DNA of 20,319 bases from Alkalinema sp. CAN_BIN05 (GTDB taxonomy: Bacteria > Cyanobacteriota > Cyanobacteriia > Leptolyngbyales > Leptolyngbyaceae), in assembly GCA_026786325.1 (NCBI GenBank), contig JAJAYH010000025.1, forward strand, positions 1 to 20,319. Direction: 5' to 3'. The first letter of the stretch is position 1; each line of letters begins with the position of its first letter. Made by a program: the position numbers and the translations under genes. The notes below the pieces were generated by a model. It did no database searches and was not told the origin of the DNA. It saw only the letters and a program-made list of their open reading frames with translations. Shown here piece by piece: positions 8,150-15,925 of the stretch.

Positions 8150-8641
8150 ATGAACAGTCCCAAGATTTCAGCGATCGCCCTTGATATTGGTAAAAAACGC
8201 ATTGGTGTGGCGGGTTGCGATGGCTTAGGTCTGGCTGCGACGGGGTTGGTGACGATCGATCGAAAGTCCATAGACTATGTAATTCAGGAATTAATCGATA
8301 TTGTTCGCGATCGGCAACCCACCGTATTAGTCGTGGGGTTTCCGTTAAATATGGATGGCACTGTCGGACCTCAAGCCAAACAGACCGTGCGCATGGCTGA
8401 CATTTTATCGAAGGCCGTGGGCTTGCCCGTTGAGTATGTAGATGAGCGTCTAAGTAGCATTGAAGCTGAGGATTTAATCAAAGCCGAAAACCTGTCGCCA
8501 TCCCAGAATAAAGGGCTGATCGATCGTAAAGCAGCGGCTCTTATACTAGAACGATGGTTGGCGGGGAACGATCGGGTCGATGGCAAAATTTTATTATTGG
8601 AAAATGTATCTAAGACAGTCGTGCCGATTGATCCAAACTAA
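8150..8641 (+). CDS. ruvX: RuvX/YqgF family resolvase (putative pre-16S rRNA nuclease)
   Basis: This 163-residue cytoplasmic protein has the RNase H-like fold of the YqgF family, which is linked to Holliday-junction resolution and to maturation of the 16S rRNA 5' end. Visible motifs are AIALDIGKKRIGVAG with the first catalytic Asp at residue 12, LVVGFPLNMDGTVGP, the acidic VDERLSS motif, and DRKAAALILERWL near the end. Family members are usually 135-155 residues; this one has a short extra C-terminal tail (KILLLENVSKTVVPID). The ATG follows directly on the stop of the acetyltransferase, implying translational coupling. The DUF3727 and mltG genes follow on the same strand, an order common in cyanobacteria. 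Confidence 0.92.
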   Translation: MNSPKISAIALDIGKKRIGVAGCDGLGLAATGLVTIDRKSIDYVIQELIDIVRDRQPTVLVVGFPLNMDGTVGPQAKQTVRMADILSKAVGLPVEYVDERLSSIEAEDLIKAENLSPSQNKGLIDRKAAALILERWLAGNDRVDGKILLLENVSKTVVPIDPN

Positions 8642-8726
8642 GGGATACTATTCTGGAGAAGAACGCTGATAGAAACCCATTCGGGGCAGTCGTTGTATCT
8701 TTGAAACAGGATAGGAAGATCCCCAA

Positions 8727-9281
8727 ATGGAAGAAGAAATTTTTGATGCCCCAACCGTCACGGTAACTGACGAGACGGGCCTGACACTCGATTGCTACGT
8801 GGAGCATAATCTCTCCGTAGATGGAGAAGAATATGTTCTTCTGCTGCCTGTAGACTCCACCATCGAAATCGTGTCTTGGCAAGACGACGGGACCGATGAC
8901 GAGGAAGCAGTGTTGGTAGAGGATCCAGACCAAATCGATCGGATTCTTCCGACCGCTAAAGCTGTTCTCTCCGAGCAAAACCTCACGATTAAACGCACGG
9001 CTGTTGTGTTGACCGTCGAAGGTGATCTCCCAGAATTAGCCGATGAGGAATATTCTGAAGAGAAAGGTGATGATGAGGACGAACAAGAAGAGCTTCAGCT
9101 CCTTGCTAGCTTCTATCATGAGGATCAGGAGTATGCGATTTATGCTCATTTAGATCCGTACTTTATCTTGGCGCGCATGGGCGAAGACGGCAAACCCGTT
9201 TTGCTTTCTCCCGAAGAACTCGAGCGGCTTGAACCGATGCTGCCGATGATTGAAGATCAGCTCTTCGATGTTTTGGAATAA
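8727..9281 (+). CDS. DUF3727 (with DUF1292-like N-terminus) protein
   Basis: This is an acidic 184-residue protein. The N-terminal part (about residues 5-85) looks like DUF1292: APTVTVTDETGLTLDCYVEH, EEYVLLLPVDSTIEIV, then an acidic stretch. After an acidic linker rich in Glu and Asp (about 100-120), a second region with HEDQEYAIYAHLDPYFILAR and LSPEELERLEPMLP corresponds to the DUF3727 half. The function is unknown; the family is found in cyanobacteria and plastid-bearing organisms. An AGGAAG sequence at 8714-8719 is a plausible ribosome-binding site. It lies 85 bases after ruvX and about 220 bases before mltG. Confidence 0.85.
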   Translation: MEEEIFDAPTVTVTDETGLTLDCYVEHNLSVDGEEYVLLLPVDSTIEIVSWQDDGTDDEEAVLVEDPDQIDRILPTAKAVLSEQNLTIKRTAVVLTVEGDLPELADEEYSEEKGDDEDEQEELQLLASFYHEDQEYAIYAHLDPYFILARMGEDGKPVLLSPEELERLEPMLPMIEDQLFDVLE

Positions 9282-9333
9282 TCGGACTTGCCATACTTGA
9301 ATTTCGATCGGTTAATTTCGATTGATTAAAACC

Positions 9334-9382
9334 AGAAATCCTCCAATGTTGGTCTAATTGAATCAATATTTGGAGGATTTCT
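9334..9382. terminator. Strong hairpin between DUF3727 and mltG
   Basis: AGAAATCCTCCAA (9334-9346) is an exact 13-base inverted match to TTGGAGGATTTCT (9370-9382), with a 23-base spacer. On the plus strand it is followed by only ATTTCC; on the minus strand it is followed by GGTTTTAATC. It probably ends or attenuates the upstream transcript, although the T-run is weak on the sense strand. Confidence 0.5.
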
Positions 9383-9460
9383 ATTTCCAGGGGTAGAGAT
9401 TTTGGGGTTAATATCCATAAAATCCGATCGAATCTTAATGGTTAGGCGTAAGATAGACGC

Positions 9461-9479
9461 GGTTTGTTAGAATCAAACC
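9461..9479 (+). promoter_or_regulatory. Short hairpin in the mltG leader
   Basis: GGTTTG (9461-9466) pairs with CAAACC (9474-9479) around a 7-base loop. It ends 25 bases before the mltG ATG at 9505. It may be an mRNA leader structure; no protein-binding site is recognised. Confidence 0.25.
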
Positions 9480-9504
9480 TGCCTTAAATTAAGAGCTATT
9501 TTTC

Positions 9505-10599
9505 ATGAGTATGATGCATAAATTACTATTGTTCACGCTGATAACCGTCGGGCTTGGAAGCTGGCAAGCAACATCATGGTGGGCACGGGAAACCAAACCT
9601 GCCGTCCTATCTGGGACCGCCAAGCCCATCATCGTGACAATCGAACCGGGTAGCTCATCCCAGATGATTGCCGATCGGTTGTCTGAATCGCGGGTGCTGC
9701 GATCGAAATCGGCTTGGCAAGTGTGGACGCGATTACAAAGCTTTAAAAATCGGTCTGGTGGATTCCAAGCCGGATCCTATGCTGTTTCACCCCAAGAATC
9801 ACTCCCCGAAATTGCCGATAAAATTTGGACAGGCCAAGTCGTGACGAAAGGATTCACGATTCCAGAAGGTTGGAACATTCGTCAAATGGCCGCTCATTTT
9901 GAAGAAAAAAAGTTCTTCACCGCCGAGCAATTTATCAATGCTATCCAACAATTTCCCAATAGCCCTGCCGCAACTCAAACGTCTTGGCTCCCCAAAAATC
10001 TCCCCTTAATTGAAGGCTTTCTCTTTCCAGATACCTACGAAATCCCGGCTGGAACCGTTACTCCAGAGCAAGTGATTCAGCAAATGCTCGATCGGTTTAA
10101 AACAGTTGCGTTGCCTATTTATCAAGCCAATCAGAATCAAGATCCCTTAAAACTTGACTTATTACAATGGGTCACACTCGCTAGCATCGTCGAAAAAGAA
10201 GCCGTTATTCCCAAAGAGCGCCCCATCATCTCCGGCGTTTTTACCAACCGCCTCAAAACTGGGATGTCTTTAGGTTCGGACCCGACGGTGGAGTATGCCT
10301 TCGGAATTACCCAAACCCCAGAAAAACCCTTAACCCTGACTCAAGTCCGCACACCGTCCCCTTACAACACCTATATCAATCCTGGTTTACCACCCACCCC
10401 CATCGCGTCTCCCGGTTTAGCCAGTCTTCAGGCAACGCTGGCCCCGCAAACGACGGATGCTCTTTACTTCGTGGCGAGGTATGATGGCACTCATGTGTTT
10501 AGTCGAAGTTTGGCGGAGCATGAATCAGCTCAGGAACAAATCCGGGATCGGGTGGATAATCAGCCATCCCCGACTCCAAGCGCCAAACCTAAGTCTTAA
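9505..10599 (+). CDS. mltG: Endolytic murein transglycosylase MltG
   Basis: This is a 364-residue inner-membrane enzyme that cuts nascent glycan strands and releases them from the membrane. Residues about 5-24 (HKLLLFTLITVGLGSWQATS) form the single membrane anchor. An early LysM-like part (IEPGSSSQMIADRLSESRVL) precedes the YceG catalytic domain: LPLIEGFLFPDTYEIP near residue 170, LASIVEKEAV near 226-232 with the catalytic Glu, GMSLGSDPTVEYAFG, and PSPYNTYINPGLPPTPIASP. All expected motifs are present and the length fits the family. The C-terminus is a short Pro/Ser-rich tail. yqeG follows 44 bases later, probably in the same transcript. Its role complements the SpoIID/LytB protein at 4174. 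Confidence 0.95.
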   Translation: MSMMHKLLLFTLITVGLGSWQATSWWARETKPAVLSGTAKPIIVTIEPGSSSQMIADRLSESRVLRSKSAWQVWTRLQSFKNRSGGFQAGSYAVSPQESLPEIADKIWTGQVVTKGFTIPEGWNIRQMAAHFEEKKFFTAEQFINAIQQFPNSPAATQTSWLPKNLPLIEGFLFPDTYEIPAGTVTPEQVIQQMLDRFKTVALPIYQANQNQDPLKLDLLQWVTLASIVEKEAVIPKERPIISGVFTNRLKTGMSLGSDPTVEYAFGITQTPEKPLTLTQVRTPSPYNTYINPGLPPTPIASPGLASLQATLAPQTTDALYFVARYDGTHVFSRSLAEHESAQEQIRDRVDNQPSPTPSAKPKS

Positions 10600-10643
10600 A
10601 TTCTACGCCCGTTACGCCACTTACCCGAAAGGTTTCATCTGTT

Positions 10644-11168
10644 ATGTCCTGGCGAAAATCATTACAGCCTGACTTGTTTCTCAATGATACTATTTTGAGC
10701 TTAACGCCAGAATTGTTGGAGCGCCATCAGATTCAAGGTTTAGTTCTTGATGTTGATGAGACGTTGGTTCCGATTAAGATGTCTCAGATTAGTGCCGAAA
10801 TTCTGCCTTGGGTCGAGTCTGCCCGAACGGTTACGCCGCAGATTTGGTTGGTGAGCAATAATATTAGCGAAAGCCGAATTAATCGTATTGCCGAAGCGCT
10901 TGATGTTCCCTACATTATTGGTGCAGCCAAACCTTCTCGTCGTAAACTTCGTCGTGCTGTGGAGGCAATGAATCTTCCGATGGAACGTGTTGCTATGGTC
11001 GGCGATCGTCTTTTTACAGATGTGTTGGCTGGCAATCGGTTGGGCATGTTTACGGTACTAGTGAAACCCATGGCGGATCCAGCAGAGAGCGCTCGAAAAT
11101 ACTTGATTCATTCCCTTGAATTTCGCCTTTCCCGTGCGCTAGGAGCCACGATGCAGATTCCCGATTAG
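10644..11168 (+). CDS. YqeG family HAD IIIA-type phosphatase
   Basis: This 174-residue cytoplasmic HAD hydrolase contains the nucleophile motif LDVDETLVP with Asp36 and Asp38, motif II LVSNN near residues 73-77, a motif III lysine in AAKPSRRK, and motif IV MVGDRLFTDVLAGN. The pattern matches the YqeG/HAD-IIIA subgroup, which includes phosphatidylglycerolphosphate phosphatases in some lineages; cyanobacterial substrates are not settled by sequence. It lies 44 bases after mltG on the same strand. The following gene is on the opposite strand, so the operon probably ends here. Confidence 0.88.
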   Translation: MSWRKSLQPDLFLNDTILSLTPELLERHQIQGLVLDVDETLVPIKMSQISAEILPWVESARTVTPQIWLVSNNISESRINRIAEALDVPYIIGAAKPSRRKLRRAVEAMNLPMERVAMVGDRLFTDVLAGNRLGMFTVLVKPMADPAESARKYLIHSLEFRLSRALGATMQIPD

Positions 11169-11170
11169 GA

Positions 11171-11198
11171 TAGTAAATTTTGAATAGTGAATTTTGAA
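11171..11198 (+). repeat. Two 14-bp tandem units after yqeG
   Basis: TAGTAAATTTTGAA is followed directly by TAGTGAATTTTGAA, differing at one base. It lies in the convergent gap between yqeG and the small minus-strand gene. Runs of GAATTTTGAATTTT are common in cyanobacterial spacers (from memory). Confidence 0.5.
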
Positions 11199-11204
11199 GC
11201 TGAG

Positions 11205-11483
11205 TTAGCGACCTCGAAATGAAGTTCCGGCTCCGTCCCGTTCAATGTCATAAATCACTTTTTCCGTATACCAACTGTTCGATTTTCCAGGATGTTTTAG
11301 TATTGCGCTTTCGAGAAGACGTTTGGCTAGGGCACGATCGCCTTTGACGGCTTGTAAAAGGCGGCCATTAATTTTGCCCCTGAAAGAACGATGAGACGAA
11401 GATTTTTGGGGTCGATCGCGCCATAATCCATACAAAAGAAATCCGGCAGCAATAATGAGAGCAAGGGCAATTAATTGATTCAT
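11205..11483 (-). CDS. Small membrane-anchored protein of unknown function
   Basis: From the ATG at 11483 this gives 92 residues. It has one N-terminal membrane helix (MNQLIALALIIAAGFLLYGL), a basic stretch, then a soluble part with NGRLLQAVKGDRALAKRLLE and KHPGKSNSWYTEKVIYDIER. I recall similar short proteins in other cyanobacteria but know no function. The frame is open further upstream to an ATG at 11522, adding 13 residues; I prefer 11483 because the membrane helix then starts the protein as a normal signal-anchor. It is convergent with yqeG and divergent from the transporter at 11699. Confidence 0.65.
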   Translation of the reverse strand: MNQLIALALIIAAGFLLYGLWRDRPQKSSSHRSFRGKINGRLLQAVKGDRALAKRLLESAILKHPGKSNSWYTEKVIYDIERDGAGTSFRGR

Positions 11484-11649
11484 AGGGGTTAAGTATGCCG
11501 CCGATCGTAAATGCAAATTCATTGTTTATTCTATAGTTTCTCCCACATTTTGGCGATCGGATATTGACGCAACACCGATCGTTAGACTAATTGTAAAAAG
11601 CATCTCTCACAAACACATCTCTCATAGTTGTTTCATCTTCGGTAATCTC

Positions 11650-11685
11650 AACAGATCCTCGTCTAAGCTTGAGTTTAAATCTGTT
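11650..11685 (+). promoter_or_regulatory. Hairpin directly before the Mnx-type transporter start
   Basis: AACAGAT (11650-11656) is an exact inverted match to ATCTGTT (11679-11685), enclosing a smaller CTC/GAG hairpin around TAAGCT. It ends 13 bases before the preferred ATG at 11699 and could affect ribosome access. It does not look like the yybP-ykoY manganese riboswitch. Confidence 0.3.
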
Positions 11686-11698
11686 AAGAACAAGCCAA

Positions 11699-12319
11699 AT
11701 GCTGACTGCTTTCACTGCTGGACTGACATTGATTACTATTTCTGAATTGGGGGATAAAACATTCTTTATCGCCCTCTGTTTGGCAGCGAGGTATCCGAGG
11801 CGCTGGGTGTTTATCGGGTCTACGTTGGCACTGGCCGCGATGACCATTCTCTCTGTTGGTCTTGGACAAATTGTCGCTTTGTTCCCTAAAGGAATTGCTC
11901 ACTATAGCTCCATCCTTCTTTTCATTGTATTTGGATTAAAGCTAATTTATGATGCCTATCAAATGAACGGCGGTAGTCTAGCTAATATTGAACAAGAGGC
12001 TTGCGATACTATTTTAGATTCAAATATTGATAAAATGCGCGGGGCAATGGCGATTATTTCTAAAGCTTTTATGCTCACCTTTATTGCCGAATGGGGCGAT
12101 CGGACTCAGTTTGCGACCATTAGTTTGGCTGCCGCTCAAAACCCGGTTGGAGTTGTTCTCGGCGGCATACTCGGTCATGCCATTTGTTCTGCGATCGCTG
12201 TATTTTCGGGGAAAGCGATCGCAGCTCATTTGTCGGAAAAAGTAATTACATTTGTGGGCGGTATTTTATTCTTGATCTTTGCAGGAGTTACTTTCTGGGA
12301 AGGATTGCCAACTCACTAG
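11699..12319 (+). CDS. GDT1/TMEM165 (UPF0016) family transporter, Mnx-type
   Basis: This 206-residue integral membrane protein has about six helices in two inverted halves. The two family signatures are intact: ELGDKTF at residues 16-22 and EWGDRTQ at 131-137. The conserved acidic residues in these motifs bind the cation. The cyanobacterial homologue Mnx of Synechocystis (206 residues) exports manganese from the cytoplasm to the thylakoid lumen or periplasm, and this protein is of the same type. The two halves are joined by a polar loop at about 80-120. The frame extends upstream to a TTG at 11669, but the ATG at 11699 gives the usual MLTAFTAGL start, so I chose that. It lies about 160 bases before miaB on the same strand. 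Confidence 0.88.
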   Translation: MLTAFTAGLTLITISELGDKTFFIALCLAARYPRRWVFIGSTLALAAMTILSVGLGQIVALFPKGIAHYSSILLFIVFGLKLIYDAYQMNGGSLANIEQEACDTILDSNIDKMRGAMAIISKAFMLTFIAEWGDRTQFATISLAAAQNPVGVVLGGILGHAICSAIAVFSGKAIAAHLSEKVITFVGGILFLIFAGVTFWEGLPTH

Positions 12320-12478
12320 ATATCCATGAAAGATCTGATGTTCGCTAAACTGAGTATCTTGGAGTCTATAACTTGGAACGATTGAAACGTATCAGAGACG
12401 ATCGTCAATAGTTAGCCCGTCCTACTGCGCTTGATGAGGTAAAATAGTAAACTGTCCTTAATCTTCAAAGCATTGACC

Positions 12479-13825
12479 ATGGCACGTCGTTATCACATCA
12501 CTACTTTCGGCTGCCAGATGAACAAAGCTGACTCCGAGCGCATGGCTGGGATTCTGGAAACCATGGGCTTTGAATATGAGGACAATGCCGAAGTTGCAGA
12601 CTTGATTCTCTACAATACCTGCACCATTCGTGACCAGGCTGAGCAAAAGGTCTATTCTTACCTCGGAAAGCAAGCCATTCGTAAAAAGACCAATCCAAAT
12701 CTGACGCTCATTGTTGCCGGATGCGTTGCTCAACAAGAAGGAGAAGCATTGCTGCGTCGTGTGCCTGAACTCGATCTTGTCATGGGACCGCAATATGCAA
12801 ACCAATTAGAAGATTTACTCACACAAGTTTTCAATGGATCGCAAGTCGTCGCCACCGATCCCATTCATATTATGGAAGACATTACTAAACCGCGTCGTGA
12901 TAGTGCAGTCACGGCTTGGGTGAATGTGATTTATGGTTGTAATGAGCGTTGTACTTATTGTGTGGTTCCGGGAGTGCGCGGCATTGAGCAATCTAGAACT
13001 CCCGATGCTATCAAAGCCGAAATGGAAAATTTGGCTCTGCAAGGCTATAAAGAAATCACGCTTTTGGGACAAAATATTGATGCTTATGGTCGTGATCTGT
13101 TGGGCAGCAAACCCGATGGGCAGCACCTTCATACGCTGACAGATTTGCTGTATCACGTTCATGATATTGAAGGTATCGATCGGATTCGATTTGCCACCAG
13201 TCATCCGCGTTATTTCACTGAGCGTTTGATTAAAGCTTGTGCTGAATTGCCGAAAATTTGCGAGCATTTTCATATTCCATTTCAATCCGGCGATAATGAC
13301 ATTTTAAAAGCCATGTCACGCGGCTATACTCATGAGAAATATCGCAGGATTATCGACACGGTTCGGGCTTATATGCCTGATGCCTCTGTTAGCGGTGATG
13401 CGATCGTGGGCTTCCCCGGTGAAACGGAAGAACAATTCCAAAGCACGCTGAATTTGATGCAAGACATTGGATTTGATATGGTGAATACTGCCGCCTATTC
13501 TCCGAGGCCCGGAACGCCTGCGGCCCTTTGGGAGAATCAAATTAGTGAAGAGGTTAAAATCGATCGGCTTCAGCGAATAAATCATTTAGTTTCTCAATCG
13601 GCCCAAACCAGAAGCGATCGATATGCTGGACGAATTGAAGAAGTTCTCGTCGAAGATCAAAATTATAAAGACAAAACTCAAGTGGTTGGCCGTACCCGCG
13701 CAAATCGACTCACATTTCTCAAAGGCACAATTGAAGAGTTGAAAGGTAAGACAGTCCCGGTAAAAATTACGGCAGTTCGCCCATTTAGTTTAACAGGCGA
13801 ACAAGTTGTACCTGTCATTGCTTGA
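12479..13825 (+). CDS. miaB: tRNA-2-methylthio-N6-dimethylallyladenosine synthase MiaB
   Basis: This 448-residue radical-SAM methylthiotransferase converts i6A37 to ms2i6A37 in tRNAs reading UNN codons. The N-terminal UPF0004 domain has the auxiliary cluster cysteines Cys12 (FGCQMN), Cys48 (YNTCTIR) and Cys82 (AGCVAQ). The radical-SAM motif C-x3-C-x2-C is at Cys154, Cys158 and Cys161 (GCNERCTYC). YSPRPGTPAA follows, and a TRAM RNA-binding domain forms the last 65 or so residues. YNTCTIRDQAEQK is specific to MiaB rather than RimO. The frame extends to a TTG at 12473, but the ATG at 12479 (MARRYHITTFGC) is the better start. It converges with the AI-2E-family gene, with only 24 bases between the two stops. 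Confidence 0.96.
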   Translation: MARRYHITTFGCQMNKADSERMAGILETMGFEYEDNAEVADLILYNTCTIRDQAEQKVYSYLGKQAIRKKTNPNLTLIVAGCVAQQEGEALLRRVPELDLVMGPQYANQLEDLLTQVFNGSQVVATDPIHIMEDITKPRRDSAVTAWVNVIYGCNERCTYCVVPGVRGIEQSRTPDAIKAEMENLALQGYKEITLLGQNIDAYGRDLLGSKPDGQHLHTLTDLLYHVHDIEGIDRIRFATSHPRYFTERLIKACAELPKICEHFHIPFQSGDNDILKAMSRGYTHEKYRRIIDTVRAYMPDASVSGDAIVGFPGETEEQFQSTLNLMQDIGFDMVNTAAYSPRPGTPAALWENQISEEVKIDRLQRINHLVSQSAQTRSDRYAGRIEEVLVEDQNYKDKTQVVGRTRANRLTFLKGTIEELKGKTVPVKITAVRPFSLTGEQVVPVIA

Positions 13826-13849
13826 TGCTGTAGATTGTTTGATTTCTAT

Positions 13850-14980
13850 TTATTCCATGAGTTCTAATTCAGAATGTTCGGCTGATATTACGATCTCTTT
13901 TTGATCGATCGTTTTATCGTCGTTTATTTCAGAATTTCCCTGAAAATCCATACCGGGTAGATACCATTTATCTAGTATATCTTTAACCAAAATCTCGTGT
14001 AACCATACTTGGCCAACAACCGTCAGTGGCAAGGCTAAGAGCAATCCTAAAAAGCCAAAGAACGTCGCAAAAAACACCTGAGACATCAACGTAACCGCAG
14101 GCATTAGTGATACCTGTTGCGCCATCACATAGGGCGTTAGAAGATTAGTTTCTAATTGTTGAACTAAAAAATACAATATTAATACCGCACCTGATTTCCA
14201 TGGAGCATCAAGCAAAGCTATTGTCATGGGCGGCACCACACTCAGCGCGGGACCAATGTTTGGAATAAACGTCAGCAGTCCAGCAAAAATACCATTTGCC
14301 AACGGTAACTTTACTCCCAATATCCACAGCCCAACACCACTAAATCCCCCAATCACCAACATATTGAACAAAATCCCCACAAGCCATCCCCTCAGCGATT
14401 CTCCGCACCGATCGAGAATCACTTCAATTCGATGGCGATAGAATGACGGAAATAATCGCACCAATGCTCGCCGATATTGATCTGGTTCGACCAAAAACAT
14501 AATCGACAGAATCACAACTAGGAGTAAATTTAAGACTCCGCCCAACGTGCCAGAAGCCAAAGCTACCGACCCGCCCAGCAATTGATTAAACAACGGTTGT
14601 AATTGCTTCACCACAGCATCTGGATCGGGAATTGCCGAAGACACAAGTGGTGGTAATGAGACTTTAAACTGATCAAAACTTTGATTCAATCGATCGAATC
14701 CCTCAGGAAACAGCGTCATCATTTGCTGAAACTGATCCGCAAATGGTGGCACAATCAACCACAACGACAGCCCAAGCAAGCCTAGTACCAACGCGATCGC
14801 ACTCAACAACGATCGACCGCGTTTTAGTCCTATACGTTGTTGAATCAGCTTGGCAATAGTATCTAGCGCCGAGGCTAATACAATGGCAGCAAAAACAAGC
14901 ATTAAGGCACTACGAATCTGCCACAAAATTACCAATGCGACCGCCAACGCCACCATTCCGACCCATTGTCCAATTTTCAT
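13850..14980 (-). CDS. AI-2E family transporter (putative permease)
   Basis: This 376-residue integral membrane protein starts at the ATG at 14980. It opens with two close helices (VGMVALAVALVILWQI, LMLVFAAIVLASAL), a third at about 58-80, then a long polar loop (about 85-150). The C-terminal half has the conserved family stretch NGIFAGLLTFIPNIGPALSVV and LVQQLETNLLTPYVM, typical of the AI-2E/UPF0118 (TqsA/PerM) family. Substrates of cyanobacterial members are not established; the AI-2 name comes from E. coli TqsA. The last 50 residues are an acidic cytoplasmic tail. It is divergent from the Uma2 gene across 137 bases. Confidence 0.9.
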   Translation of the reverse strand: MKIGQWVGMVALAVALVILWQIRSALMLVFAAIVLASALDTIAKLIQQRIGLKRGRSLLSAIALVLGLLGLSLWLIVPPFADQFQQMMTLFPEGFDRLNQSFDQFKVSLPPLVSSAIPDPDAVVKQLQPLFNQLLGGSVALASGTLGGVLNLLLVVILSIMFLVEPDQYRRALVRLFPSFYRHRIEVILDRCGESLRGWLVGILFNMLVIGGFSGVGLWILGVKLPLANGIFAGLLTFIPNIGPALSVVPPMTIALLDAPWKSGAVLILYFLVQQLETNLLTPYVMAQQVSLMPAVTLMSQVFFATFFGFLGLLLALPLTVVGQVWLHEILVKDILDKWYLPGMDFQGNSEINDDKTIDQKEIVISAEHSELELME

Positions 14981-15051
14981 ATTACACTCAAACTTCTAGC
15001 TAGTAGGACTTGTGGTTAATCGTAGCTGCAAAGCTGACGGGTAAAAGATTT

Positions 15052-15084
15052 TTGACTTAATTTCGACTTGATAGGTTTTATAAT
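15052..15084 (+). promoter_or_regulatory. Possible promoter of the Uma2 gene
   Basis: A perfect TATAAT at 15079-15084 lies 33 bases before the ATG at 15118. TTGACT at 15052-15057 would be a -35 box, but the 21-base spacing is longer than the usual 16-18. GAGG at 15102 may act as the ribosome-binding site. Confidence 0.4.
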
Positions 15085-15117
15085 TAAATTCAGCAGCAAA
15101 CGAGGTGTCTAAGTCCT

Positions 15118-15837
15118 ATGCTACAAAGTTCTGCCCCCGCGCAATTTGCGGAAATAACCTATCCCACCAGTGATGGAAAACCGATGGCCGAGAATACGTT
15201 GCAGTTTGAATGGATTGTCCTGATTAAGGAAAACTGTGAACGTTTATTTGCCGATCGACCCGATGTTTTTGTGGCGGGAGATTTGCTGTGGTATCCCGTC
15301 GAAGGACGTAATACGCTTTGTCTCGCACCCGATACGATGGTGTCATTCGGGCGACCCAAGGGTTATCGCGGTTCATATCAACAATGGAATGAAGCCGATA
15401 TTGCGCCTCAAGTGGTGTTTGAAATTCTGTCGCCGGGAAATCGACTGAAGGAAATGGCGAAGAAGTTTGAGTTTTATCAAACCTATGGTGTGGAGGAATA
15501 TTATCTTTACGATCCCGATCGCAATGATTTGACAGGCTGGCTGGTGGGACAAGATGGATACTTCAGAGCGATCGAAGGGATAGATCAATGGACCAGTCCT
15601 CGTCTTGGGGTGCAGTTTTGTTTTGATGAAGGGCCGCTGACACTCTATGGTCCTGATCAGAAGAAATTCTTGTCATTTACCAAAATCTCTCAGCAGGCTG
15701 ACCAAGAAACTCAGCGGGCTGACCAAGAAACTCAACGCGCCAATCAAGAAACTCAGCGGGCCGATCGTGAGGCCCAACGCGTCGAGCAGTTGATGGCGCA
15801 GTTACGATCCCTTGGTGTAGACCCGGATATTTCTTAA
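15118..15837 (+). CDS. Uma2 family (DUF820) putative endonuclease with heptad-repeat tail
   Basis: This is a 239-residue protein. The first 180 or so residues form the restriction-endonuclease-like fold of the Uma2/DUF820 family: DVFVAGDLLWYPVEG, then LAPDTMVSFGRP with the metal-binding Asp, VVFEILSPGNR with the Glu, and KKFEFYQTYGVEEYYLYDPD. This matches the D...E-x-x pattern of a PD-(D/E)XK core. From about residue 195 there is a tandem heptad, ADQETQR, repeated about four times with substitutions, then VEQLMAQLRSLGVDPDIS. This predicts a coiled coil for self-association. The family is greatly expanded in cyanobacteria and its role is unclear. It lies 88 bases before clpB on the same strand, with a possible terminator between. 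Confidence 0.88.
   Translation: MLQSSAPAQFAEITYPTSDGKPMAENTLQFEWIVLIKENCERLFADRPDVFVAGDLLWYPVEGRNTLCLAPDTMVSFGRPKGYRGSYQQWNEADIAPQVVFEILSPGNRLKEMAKKFEFYQTYGVEEYYLYDPDRNDLTGWLVGQDGYFRAIEGIDQWTSPRLGVQFCFDEGPLTLYGPDQKKFLSFTKISQQADQETQRADQETQRANQETQRADREAQRVEQLMAQLRSLGVDPDIS
15694..15786 (+). repeat. 21-bp tandem repeat encoding ADQETQR heptads
   Basis: The unit GCTGACCAAGAAACTCAGCG is repeated in frame about four times with increasing divergence: two near-identical units, then ones reading ANQETQR and ADREAQR. The repeat is in phase with the coiled-coil heptad and gives the C-terminal tail of the Uma2 protein. Confidence 0.75.
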
Positions 15838-15844
15838 TATTTAT

Positions 15845-15885
15845 TAGGTGGATAGCTGACATCCACGTTTTGTTACATCCACCTA
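15845..15885 (+). promoter_or_regulatory. Alternative hairpins between the Uma2 gene and clpB
   Basis: TAGGTGGAT (15845-15853) can pair with a near ATCCAC (15861-15866), which is followed by GTTTTG and resembles a weak terminator. It can also pair with a distant ATCCACCTA (15877-15885), an exact 9-base match. The two pairings exclude each other. The structure ends 40 bases before the clpB ATG. It could be the terminator of the upstream gene, or a leader switch for clpB. No CIRCE element is present. Confidence 0.45.
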
Positions 15886-15925
15886 GCTCTACAATGGAAG
15901 TCCTTATCATTCATCTCCCTGACCG

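Noticed and set aside
11523..11698. yybP-ykoY manganese riboswitch upstream of the transporter
   Set aside because: I could not find the conserved core sequences of that riboswitch; only a simple 7-bp stem is present.
12815..13285. Minus-strand ORF of 156 codons
   Set aside because: It lies fully inside miaB, which has all its catalytic cysteines in the sense frame.
15838..15925. CIRCE operator before clpB
   Set aside because: No TTAGCACTC-N9-GAGTGCTAA or close variant is present.
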